From NCBI RefSeq assembly GCF_026914265.1, contig NC_069127.1, positions 19,523,045 to 19,587,044 on the forward strand: a stretch of 64,000 bases of DNA, written 5' to 3'. The notes beneath the pieces were generated by a model. The model was not told the DNA's origin and did no database searches. It worked only from the letters and a program-made list of their open reading frames with translations. Positions 11,671 through 24,500 of this stretch are shown here, one piece after another. Position 1 is the first letter of the stretch, and each line of letters opens with the position of its first letter. Position numbers and translations under genes: made by a program. The DNA comes from Mya arenaria. Taxonomy: Eukaryota; Mollusca; Bivalvia; Myida; Myidae.

Positions 11671-12562
11671 TTAAAAGCTTGGCATCGAATTTTGACAATT
11701 TTTCTCAGGGATCTTATAACTATGTCGAAAAAATGTCATATTCAGTGACCTAAAATAAACCTATAGACCACGCAATCACAGTTTTGTTCCGATCCCAAAT
11801 ATGCCAATGACCACTAGTCTACAGATCTTGGCAGCGATCCTTGCTGCCCTTTGTGTGACCTCCACTTTGGGAATCGCGCGCGAACAACCTCCGTTACGGC
11901 GTTGGCACATCCGAGAGAACGCGTGATATACACTCGGGAACATGAACTAACGACGTATACAAGACAATTCATCATTTATGTATTAGCCAGTATTAAGCAA
12001 AAGTTTACCACGCAACGCCGTGGAATCTCCCTTGGTAACAAGGGTGGGATATCCAGCCAGGACAATCGGATGGTATCCTGTTTCCATATATATCGGATTT
12101 AGTGCACATTACGACGCACGCTGGTCAGGAAAATAACACTATAGTCTAGAAATCGGTGTATAACCGTATAGGAGAATTATTGCAGTTTTTTATGTGATAA
12201 GTAAATAGGAACACGAAATAAATCATTGTATTGAATGGCAGAATTTGTGGTATTATCACAAATCAGACGAGAGTAAAAGAATCGAACGTCTGACATCTAC
12301 AATCAGCTCGATGGATGAATAAACTCTATTTCGTATTACATTCATGAGAACGATATTAAAATTTCGCCATACATATAATGAAAGTTTACTTAAAAGATGC
12401 ATTGAGTTTATTAAATAGTTGATTTGTGATGACGAAATAATCGCCTTTTGTGAGAATATAGGGTACAGTTTTATATACGCATCTGGCGGAGTATCACTAG
12501 GGAATCGCGGATTATTGTGTGAAGAGTGGAGTTAAGTTATAGTGTATAACATCCGGTTGGCT
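11671..12562. promoter_or_regulatory. Upstream region of the ODF3-like gene
   Basis: This stretch leads to the first coding exon at 12563. It contains CCTTGGTAACAAGG near 12030, which includes a GGTAAC half-site like that of the RFX X-box used by ciliary genes. No full X-box or clear TATA box was found. The promoter role rests on position only. Confidence 0.25.
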
Positions 12563-15500
12563 ATGACAGGTACCGTGCGGCAGCGCTCGGATGAGTCAGG
12601 GGAGCTCCCTATCCAGGCGCGCATCCGGGGTGAGTAACCGGAAAACGCTCTATTCGGGGCTTAGACCGGATGTCGGGTCTTAGACCCATTGTAGACACAG
12701 TCTTTGCTTAGTATGTCTTATTTTTTATTTATATTTTTTTACAGATATAGAAGCTGCTAAACTTAGCCTAGCTAATAGGAAACGCTTCTAATTAACTAGA
12801 ATGTAGAAATATTTTGTCAGGATTTCTGCTTTTATTCAATGCTTTTTTTCTGGAACCGTAACTGAATATTTTGGAGCAATTATAATTAGCGTTACTTTCG
12901 TCGGGTTGACAAAAACAAATTCAGATAAAAATAACACCCTTTAGAATGCTATTAAACTTCAATGTTTTAAAAGCGGCAATTAAAGTAATGGAATTACTAA
13001 AACCCATAAAAATGTTGATGTTGGTCGTACTTGAAAATAATCTTAGTATGATAGTTGCATTCATTGACTGTAAGAAATGAACACAAAGTTGAGGTGATAC
13101 CATTACCAAAAATTCCAATTGTTGGCATTTGTGAAGTTTACCAGATTTTAGAAAAAACACGACTAATTTCTTTCTTGAAACTGACCACTGTTTAGTACCT
13201 TATTAAGAAGGCGTATTTGCCTTTTGTTACTTGGTATATAGCTTTTAAGGACTTCTGTAATCTCTCAAAATCTTTCGTTTTTTTCTTGATATTTCAATCG
13301 TCTTTCATATACTCAAACATTGTTTTAATGTTGAACAATTCAATCTTAGTGTTCAACATTATAGTTTGTCTAACGAAGTGTAGTATTCTAAAGTTTTTCA
13401 ATACCTTTATTTCAGTTAATCAGCAGTCGGCCGTTATTGATTGTATTTAGGTGAAGCGATAAACATAAAGGGGCTGGCCCATCTGTTCAGTAGTTTACAA
13501 TATAATGTAGACCACTTAAAATCTAACATATTTGCCATTTTGTATGTATATATGAAATTCTGGTAAAACAATGTTCTGTTCTGTTCTGTCTAAGGGGTTT
13601 CATCTGGCTTAAAAATGCTTCTACAACCTTTCTTTTTTATATTTTGTATCACTCGAAAGATGTTCTCGATTTTGAAGGTTTTCATCTTAACCAAAATGAA
13701 AATCTTCACACGAGAACCGCTTCTGTTCTTGATCTTTCGTGACACAAGCTTAAATGTTTTCTCTCAAATAATCGACTAGAACGGAACTATTCAATAGTGT
13801 CCTTTTTGTAACTAAATCCAGTCATTAAACAGACTGTTAAGATTATTTTAACAGTAAAATTGCTTTTCTTTTTAAACCATGGGCTCAGTAAACAAATGTC
13901 ACGAACAAGCTATTAAATGCGTTGGTTGAATTACATCGATTATGCATTTCTACTTCCCGTCTTCGTATGATTTCATTCAGTTGTCTTTGATTGGTAAATT
14001 CTGAACAGAGATTTATATCATTACATTGCAGTATTTATTCTATAGCAAACATATTTCAATTGTGTTTTGTTTTTATATGATAATAGTGCATTATTTTTAA
14101 TAAACAGTTCAAGTACTTAGAACCAACGCCGAATAAATATGTGGTCTTAAAGGGACTAGACACCAGATGGTCTCAAAATTGGCAAATACAGTATTTCTTC
14201 AAAACAAGCCTAGAATTTTCAATGCGAGCTAGAAGGCAGATAATACACATCATTTTACATGATTGAAAGAATAAACGCAACAATCATGTTGCTTTCTCAT
14301 CTGAGTTTCCCCGTTTAAAACTTGAGCATTTTGGTTTCCCTGTTCATATCATATCTGATTATGGGTACAGATATACATGCCGACACTGTTTCTAAACGCA
14401 CTGGGACTAACGTGATGCACAACCACTGTAAATATCGAATTGGAAATACATGTATACGCAAGATACATGTGTCGTAAGCAATGTGATACATCAGTAAGTA
14501 AGATTAAATGCGTTGTACAACGATATCAATGTCATATAAGTTTCTGACAATTTTCTTCTTTTTTTTCGTGCAATTGTATCATCTGGTGTCTAGTCCCTTT
14601 AATGGGTGGCCAAAGAACTATGGGCTATATGTTTGGTAAAACGTGGTTCCAGAAGTACAGCATTTTTCTGCATTATGATAGTTAATGTTGGTATAGGGCA
14701 AGACAAGCATTTTTAGCATGTATTGAAGCATCAGTCAGATATCATTATTTTTTATATACTTATATACATATTAAGATATAAATAAGAAACATTTAAAGAA
14801 TCGTTGCAAAATAAACATGATTTTCTTTTCAGTAATAAAACAAAACAAATGGCAACATAAAATGCTTGCCTTTGCCTAGAAGACCATAGATTCAAACACA
14901 TTTCCGAGAAATCATTTAAATTGTGTCAATTTTTTTTTTTTGCATTTCACCGGCATGGTATAATCGACTTTCACTCCGTATTCTTACAAAGACCCTTATA
15001 TGTACATGTAAAACAATAAAAAATAAAGCTTACCTTCATCATGCATGATCAACAAGAATACAAGTTTTCTTTATATCTATGAAGACTAAATGTTAGTGTT
15101 ACATTTACTAAATGTTAGAATCTTGTTAAAAACACAAAACGTTCATATACTTAGGTAGGCCTATGCAGTGACTGTTTTTGCACATTCAATAACTATTGCA
15201 CGATAGAAAGAAAAAAGTGCATGTATTTAACTGTTGTTTTGTCAGAATCAATGAATTGCGGGGTTAATGACATCAACCTCGCAATTCATTACTTATATTT
15301 ACACCAATAGTTCCTTATTTCATTCAATAATTGTTAAAAAATACTTAATTTCATTTAAGAAAATCTTTCAGTAATCCTCTCTTACCTATTCTGTAAATAG
15401 AACGACCCGACTGCAGCCGGAAACATTTTTTTCAAATGACGTCACAATAACGCGGGAAAAGATCAACCATTTGAAATCACTTTTAAACACTTATGGTAAC

Positions 15501-18500
15501 AATACATTTAAAATTTAATAGATTAACACTTTCTAAAATGTTGATTTTTATTTTACGGGACCTGCTGACACAATACAAACAATAACAAGATCTATAGTCT
15601 TCATGTATATTGTTATGCGGTGACTTGCGATCCAAACATACCCGAAGATGTTGCGTTCATCGATTGATATACGCAACTGCCGAAAGGCAGTTCATTTAAG
15701 GAATGGAAGTTGAGATGTAAATATTGAAACCCGTCCAACCTTTTTAAACATAATGTCCGCAAAAGTATTTGAACATATTATTAGTATATAGTATTATGAA
15801 AAGTGTAGGTTTGTTCTCACAACATTCGTTTTATTTCATTTTTAAAAATCAGGTATATTAGACAAAGTTTGAAAGCGGTCTTTCATACCTTCTAGTTAAT
15901 GTATACAATATTAGTACATTTTTTATCAATTTGACTGATACTGTCATTTGTGGTTGTGGTTGGGGAACACAATAGACGTCGTAGCCATTGCTAGGGTCAG
16001 GAATTATGTGTTGGTGACCAATGACGGGCAAGACAAATGTGTTACAGTCGCAGAGTTATATCGTTATACGGATGTTTGGTTTAACCTTTATTCAGTTTGT
16101 TAATTTAATAAGTTCAAACACATATAATAGGAAGTAGTCAGATAATCACAAAGCAATCATGATAGTCAATATTTGTGAGTATGAGATCGCAAGAATAAGT
16201 CCTACTTGCAATTAAGGAACAGAATTGAGAGTAATCATAAATGCTTTTTTTTTAAGTGACACTATTATTCAAAATCGATACATATACATGTATAAAAATA
16301 TAAACTTTGCGTGATAAACCTTAAACTACTTATTATATAATGCATCTATGGAAAATATGAATAACTGATAACACGATTGTAATCGTGTATTTAATAGCTG
16401 AACACACAAAATTATTAAATGAATGGTGAATGCTAAAATATTTTCTGTAATCTACTATCATCTCATAAGGTAGTAATACAGAGTTTTCTGCACCTTTCTT
16501 TCAAATATTTACACCTCAACTTCCGTTCCTTAAATGAACTGCCTTTCGGCAATTGCGTCCATCAATTGATGAACGCAACATCTTCGGATATGTTCGGATC
16601 GTAATTCATTGCATAGATAGATAGATAGATTTATTCGTGCATATATATGTCATTGTAACAAACCAAATATCTCATAAAGTTATAACACAGACTGATTAAC
16701 AAAGTATTAGTGATGATATCTATACTAAAGCACAACATCATTAGAATGCTTTGGATACATACGTGCGTTGACAAAGATTTAATTCAATGTGACAAATATA
16801 TAACACAGGATAACCCATTAAAGTTATTCAACTTATTTCCAATGGGGTCCTTATGACAAATATAATTATTTGCCAAGATCTCAGTTTTAAGCTGTTTAAA
16901 TTAGGTTTACTTATACAAAAATAACATGCATGTACTCTTGACCAGTTAAAGAATGATTAAATGTTTGATATCGAACTTTTACAGTTATAATGCAACCGAC
17001 TGTTAAAACCATATGACACTTAGCATAATATGACAAAAATCTTTGGACTGATATGCAAGATTAAATGAATAACAATTAATAAAATAGGAAATCTTCCATT
17101 TCTGCACATTTCATACCAACAATGAGATGTGATTTCACTTCTTTTTTAAAAGTATTCTTATTTTTCAATTCTTTTAACTTTATTGGAAGACTGTTCCAGT
17201 CCTGGATTGCTCGATAAAAGAAAGTATTTAATATAAAACTGTCAGCCTGTGGCACTTTAAAATTTCCAGCACTATGTCTACTGTTGTAAGAATGTGTGGA
17301 TGAGACTAAAGTAAAATGTTCATGTAAGTATAATGGGCATTTGCTATTAAAGATTTTATGTACATGGTTTAGTCGTAGTTGCTTTATCCTATTTTCTATA
17401 TTAAGCCATCCAATATCACTGAAAGCCGAGACTTTCAGGGAAGTTCTACAATCATAGCCATAAATAAATCTGACAACTTTGTTCTGAGTGACCTGTAATC
17501 TGTTCTTGAATTGTTTACATATACCACTGTACCAAGATGTCGATGCATAGTCAAAATGGCATTGTATTAAGGAGTTACATAACAATCTTCTTAGATTCAT
17601 ATCTAAAAAACGATTTTGTCTATATAAAATTTTTAGCCTAGAATTAACTTTACTGACAATATTGTTAACAATAGATGCAGCACTGAGATCATTGTCCAGT
17701 ATATTTCCAAGATATTTAACAGATTGTTTAGGTTTTATGATATGGCCATTGCAGTTTACATTAAAGCTATCAACTTTTGTTAGTTTTCTTTTAGACCCAA
17801 ATAAAATACATTCTGTTTTTCCAAGATGCAAAGACAGTTTGTTGTCAACTAACCACTTACTACAGTTTTCAAGTTCCTTGCCGAGTACATTACTAATAAC
17901 AGACGGATCTTTGTGTGAGAAAAGGATAGCACTATCATCTGCATATAATATTAATTTACATTTTTCACTTATGCTTATACTCATATCATTGACATAGCAT
18001 AAAAACAGCAACGGTCCAAGTATGCTTCCTTGAGGAACGCCACAAGAGATGTTCATGAATTCAGACGTTGTATTATTTACATTGACAACTTGTTTACGTC
18101 CAGATAAATATGATTGAAACCAATCAATTGAATCCACACCATTTTTTTTAACTTCTGACATAGAATTTTGTGATCTACGGTATCAAACGCCTTTTGAAGA
18201 TCCAGCATAATCATTCCTGTATATAGACCTTTGGAATTTTGTTCTTTTATATGGTCGGTCAAATGAATTAGGCAGGAGTCAGTTGAATAGTTACATCTAA
18301 AACCACTCTGAAGTTCGTATAATAATCCATGTTTAACAAGAAAAGATTCTAGTTGGTTGTATACAACTCTTTCTAAGATTTTTGAAACTATACATAGTAT
18401 GCTTACAGGTCGATAGTTTGAAACATCAGATCTGTTGTTTTTCTTAAACAATGGTTTAACTTTAGCATTTTTGAGTTCAGATGGTACAATGTTACTTGTG

Positions 18501-21500
18501 ATAGAACTGTTTATCAGAAATGTTACTGGTATCTTTAAAAATGTGCAGCATCTTTTAAAAATCTTGCAGGAATGTTATCCCTGTGCTTTTTGAACAATTT
18601 AGTTTACATAGTTCCTTGTAAATGTATTCTTCACTAACAGTGTGAAGTTTAAATTTAACAGAGTCAGGATTTCTATCTTTATAAAATCGTTTAAAACAGT
18701 CAGACTCATAGTTAAACAAATTGAAGGGCAAAGGTAGTTTTTTTTTACTAAAGTTGAGGCTACAGTAGTAAAAAAAGTATTAAAGTGATTTGCAATCTTA
18801 CATGGTTCAAAACAATTTTATCATCAATGTTCAAAACAATATTTGGAGAAGATTTACTTTTACTACTATATCCAAGATTTTTTAAATCTGACCACAGCTT
18901 TTTTGGATCATTTTTATTTTCTTCCAGCTTGTTCGACATATATTCCGATTTGGCCTTAATTACTTCTGTCTGAACAAGGTTTCTGTAAAAACGATATTCA
19001 TCTAACATCTCCTTCTGTTTGTATTTTTTGAATTTGAAATAAAAAGCATCTCTTTGACTGATGAGTTCCAGAATGTTAGAATCTAACCATGGTTCACTTC
19101 TTTGTTTTAGTCTGACTTCCTTAACAGGAGCAACAGTGTTCAAAACTGACAGAAATGTTTCTTTAAAAGACAGCCATGAATCTTCTACAGTTTTTGCAAT
19201 AAACATGTTTGACCAATCGCAAAGTTTAAGTTTGTGAATAAAATGATCTACATTGTAATGTTTCAAAGACCTTACAACAACATTCTTATGCATATTATAC
19301 GTCCCTTTCTGTGTTTTACGCGTACAAAATACAGGCAAATGATCACTGAGACCTATCGGAAGAGTACCAGACTGAACAATCTTGTTTTGATGGCTACATA
19401 AAATGTGATCTAACACAGAAGAGGAGGACTCTGAGATTCTGGTAGGGTCGTTTATGATCTGTTTTAGATTAAAGATATTAAGAACTTGTTCAAACCTTTT
19501 AAAAAGAGCTGATTTCTTTGCAAAAAAACAAATGTTAAAATCACCAAGGATGTACCATTCTGTGTCAGATCTAACCATAGATAAAACATTTTCAAAAATA
19601 TCAACAAAATCTGTTTGTTTAGGTGGTCTATAACACGACCCTATTAAAATAGGTTTGGTTTTTGGTAATAAAATATCAGCCCACACTGCTTCAAGATTGT
19701 CATTTTCTAGGTCCCGTCTTTCGGTGAACGCCAGATCTTCATTAACGTATAAGCATACTCCACCACCTTGTCTGTTCCGGTCCTTTCTGATCACATTGTA
19801 TCCTTGAATTTGTATTTCCGAGTCCATAACTGAATTGTCCAGCCAGGTCTCTGAAAACGCTATGGCTGCAAATCTATATTTTGACATTAAATAATTAAAT
19901 ATTTTGGCATAACAATATACATGAAAGCTATTGATATTGTTATTGGTTGTATTGTGTCTGCAGGTCCCGTAAAATATAGATCAAAATTTTTAAAATTGTA
20001 AGTTTATTATATTTTAAATATATTGGTACCAGAAGTGTTTTAATTTTACGTTTTGAAGTGATTTCAAGTGGTTGATCTTTTCCCGCGTTATTGTGACGTC
20101 ATTTGAAAAAAAATGTTTCCGGCTGCAATCGGGTCGTTCTATTTACAGAATTGGTAAGAACGGATTACTGAAAGATTTTCTTAAATGAAATTAAGTATTT
20201 TTTTAACAATTATTGAATGAAATAATGAACTATTGGTGTAAATATAAGGAATGAATTGCGGGGTTGATGTCATTATCAGTGATATGAACGCAATTGGGTT
20301 GGTCAAAGTACGCGTGGAGTCCTTCGGACTCCACACGCATTGACCAACCCAATTGTGTTCATACCCCGATAATGACATCAACCCCGCAATTCATTTCTTA
20401 AATAAACCTCGGAACTATTGTTTTCGACATTTATTAGTCCTTTTTGGTATATTCAAAGTATTTTTCAAACAATTAAAGCTTGTGGGTAAGCTTATTTGGG
20501 AGTAAGAGTGCACCCTTAAGTCACTGATCTGATGGTTTAAAGGTCGAGATTCTGTAAGATTATATCGAGCTCTTGCCAATTCCAGACTGTCCATTTTGCA
20601 TTTGTAGAAATGTTTATGATGGAGGTATACAATTCAGACTACGATACATTTATAAATGATTAACTAGTTCGTTGAATACCGCTGAACATGGATACCCGAT
20701 TGTCTTCCATAACAGAACTACTTAAAGTGTGATCAATGTCTATTTAGACACTTTCAAGTGAAGCGGTAGAATAATTGCTTTTAACTAGACGAGATAACAA
20801 TAGAATGAAATACTAGAATCTTTAGAGAACCTAGGTTGTCTGTAGTGTTTGTTTGTTTTAATGAAGTGTCTAGACGTTAATGCTCGTCTTGTGGTAAAAA
20901 AACATATATGTGTATTTGTTTAAATCATCTATGTTTGTTTAATTGTCTTGTACCTACTGGGAAACAGAAACAATGGGCCTATAACTCAAGTCACCCCTGA
21001 ATGAGCCTTTTTCAAACGTGACATTACATAACACAGAGTTTATCGTAATGACAGGCGCGTAGCTGACTGTACGCAAATATGCAGTTGCGTAATAAAATTT
21101 TGACTGGTCAAAGTTTTGGTCATTAAAAAAGACGAATTTGAAATAAAAACCGAAGAAGGGCAGGGTGTGAAGGGGTTAGGCATCGATCTGCGTTATCCAA
21201 AATTGGCCCTAGCTACGCACCTGCAATGTAAAGCCCCCGCCCCTTAATGCAGTTATTCGTTCGTGTAAATTTTAACAACATGAGAATTAATACAATGATG
21301 AAATAGACATACTGTTTAATGATTATATAATAATAATATATTCCAGCAAACTGATTCCACAAATGTGTAAGGTATATAGTTAAAAACGCTTGCCCATTGA
21401 TATAATAATGTGAAAATAATACGATACAGAAATAAGTTTCTTGATGGGTTGATATTAATGCATTTCGAGATTTTCTAATATTGTTCAGCAATAGAAGTTC

Positions 21501-24500
21501 ATAGTTATTTCATTCTAAATCATTGGTAGGTCCCTCTGATAAATCTGATATTTTGTTAATGATATTTTAGGTCAACGGTCACTTAAAAATACAGGACATA
21601 TAACACCAAAGCATGAGTTCATCCTCATCAAACTACTGTGTACTGACCCGGGAATTGTAAAGCCAAATACACAGGTTACATGCTACACTTCTGCTGCTAT
21701 CAAAAGTATGGGATACTTTATTCAAAGTGACCATAACACTTCCTTCTCTGTTTTTAGGGCCGGGCCCAGCTCAATACCAGCTACCCACCACGATAGGGCG
21801 GAACCAGGCGGACCTCACCCGGAAGTTCGCGCCCTCCTTCTCATTTGGAACAAGATCATGGTGTAAGTGAACTAATATAAAAAAAAATGTTTGATTTACG
21901 AAACACGTATGTAACCATGATCGCCGAATATTACTAACAGAGAGGTTGAGAAACTCATCAGTACATGTGTACTTGTACATGTTCCTACACGTACATGTAA
22001 GAGTCGCGGTCGTTTGTGTATCATCTGTGTGTACGTGTACTTTCACAGTATACCCGTGTATGTACAAGAAGTGTTAGGCAACGTCTCTATTATTTGTTTC
22101 TCAACTTGACTGAAGAACACAGTAGAACTTGTTAACTTAATATGGTAACAGTGAAATATTTTAATAAAGTCATTGCCAGAAAAAACACAACCATTTGCAC
22201 GCAAGCACACCCAAACACAAGCACATAAGCACAGACAGACACACACAGGCACGCACGCACGCACACACGCACACACACACACACCACCACCACCACCATC
22301 ACCACCTGTAAGCGTTTCTTTAATATAATATGGAAATACAATCGGGGTAACAGAATACACACATAACTGCAGGCTAAAGAAATGAATTGTCTTTAACTTA
22401 TTCAGGACTCTTAGCAAGGATATTTGTCATTTGGTTAATTATTGAAAGGGTTTTACTTTAAAATAAACAATGCATAATGTTGGTTGTAAATGGAAATGCT
22501 AGACATAAATTTTATGTTAATTTGGAAAAATGGTTAAATGGGTCTACCCTACAGTTCATGGAGTTAACATCAATCACATTATTTTATTAATTCTTTGAAC
22601 AAAATAACCCATACTTAATCGATTCCTTCGTAGTTTTATAACCTTTTAATGTAAATTTTGTAAAATCGCCATGCATTGTGATTTTAATTTCAATGCTGAC
22701 AGTCACTTAACTCATTTCTTTTTAATTGGCTAACGTTGATTTTAGGTAATATAGACATTGTATTGTGAAAGAAAAAATGAATACGTCTATTAAAATTCAT
22801 GACTTTATGATTTTACCTTCATAAATTTACAATAGATTTGTAAATAGTGCATTATTGCCAGTATGACTTTGAGTAAGATTATTAAGCAGTTTCCGATGCA
22901 ATCAGCGTAAATCATTGTTCAACATTGTAGATATGAATATTTAATAAAATATGGTACGTGGAACTGAAAATTATGATTGACAAAATGTTATGCACTGTAT
23001 AATTTCCTTAACGACGGACGATGTTACTACGGATATGTAAGCGTGAACAATGTTTCCAATAGAAACTGCTCTTTGCCCTTTCATAAACAAAATCGAGTAA
23101 ACGTAATAACATCCACGTTGAAAATAAAATAATTTTTGCCTTTTTGTTTCCGCTAGGAACATTATTCTTGGTAACATATCGATGTCGATTATGTCCGACT
23201 CTGCAATTGTATATTTTCACGTTTCACTTTTTCAGCGTTCAAGTCAGACAGCCCTGGCCCGGCCTACAACCCCATGTTTTCTGGGTCACACCGAGGAGCA
23301 CCCTCCTTTTCGTTTGGGGGCAGACCTAAAACACCAGGTACTTACTATACTAGCTATCTGTGTATGGAATATAGTTGGCGTACCTCTCACCTAAGACGTT
23401 TTACGTACGAGATATTTTTCTACACAATGTTTTCTACTCATGAATGTCATCTCATTTTGAATTAAGTCATTACAGTATATGCCGTATCTAGCTATGTCCA
23501 AGTTAGTGCACATGCGGACCTGGGTGTGGGGGGAGGGGAGGGGGAGGGGCTGGTACACCAAGTCCAGGTTTACTTTTAATGTCAATGTCGGAGAAAAAAT
23601 AATCAAAATCAAATACGCTCAATTTCGGACTATCCATTGTTAAATTGTCTTGAGGAATTACCCCTTAAAACCCCTGCCAACATTTTAAACTATTTTTAAT
23701 TCAGTTCTAAGAAGGTGGTGACTGTCAAAAGGTTGTGCCCCTAACTAACCCCCCCCCCCCGCAACGTCAATTACTGGAACTGCCCCTGGCCCCAATTTCT
23801 CGAAAATTCGCTAGCTAAACAGGCTTAAATATAGATAATTTCAATTACCGAAATACATAGTAATTCAATTGAATTTGACAAATGAAAAAATGGTGTAATG
23901 GGATTATCACATATTAAATATTACGCAAATTAGTAAAAACGTGAGTTTAGCTTAATCCTGTTGTATTGATTGCTGAAATGAACATTCACTGAAATGTTTT
24001 ATAAACCCACAACAAAAGAAGAAGGTATGGGAGCTCAAATGTTTCATATTAAGCATGAATATTTATGAGGTGGGTGCGATATTCTAGGTTGCCATCTCCG
24101 ATAACCCACCAGTTTTTTTTATCTATTTATCGTAAAAAAATGTCACATCATATTCATTTACAATTGAAACAAAGCATTTGTTTGTTTTCGTTCGTCTATC
24201 GTATTATCTCTTGTTGAATACTTTATAAGATGGCCATAAAAACGAGTAGCAAACCAAATATTTCACAGAGGTAATAATGCCAGTACAAATATCTCTTAGT
24301 TACCATGCATAGTTGATGAGTTGTAACAATTAGGTAATATAATGTTTCAATGTACTTACAGCAATCGTCTTTTGTTTCAGTAAATAGAGTCTCATATCAT
24401 GGGCATGCATTTTGCAATTGCCTGATTTATTTCCTTGTTGATCGTTGATGTGATTGATATTCGAGTACGCAAAACACTTTCATCATTGTGTATGGGAACT

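Larger units (their letters stand above)
15251..20394. mobile_element. Foldback-type element with about 480-bp arms, split by a LINE insertion
   Basis: The left arm (15251-15735) is repeated in inverted orientation as 16505-16614 plus 19907-20264. Shared blocks include GACGTCACAATAACGCGGGA / TCCCGCGTTATTGTGACGTC, GGGACCTGCTGACACAATAC / GTATTGTGTCTGCAGGTCCC and AACTGCCGAAAGGCAGTTCA / TGAACTGCCTTTCGGCAATT. The unique centre is about 770 bp (15736-16504) and shows no transposase. Without the LINE the element is about 1.85 kb. It fits a non-autonomous transposon with very long inverted repeats. Confidence 0.8.

Noticed and set aside
17662..17997. 111-codon plus-strand frame
   Set aside because: It is antisense to the LINE reverse transcriptase, which explains the open frame.
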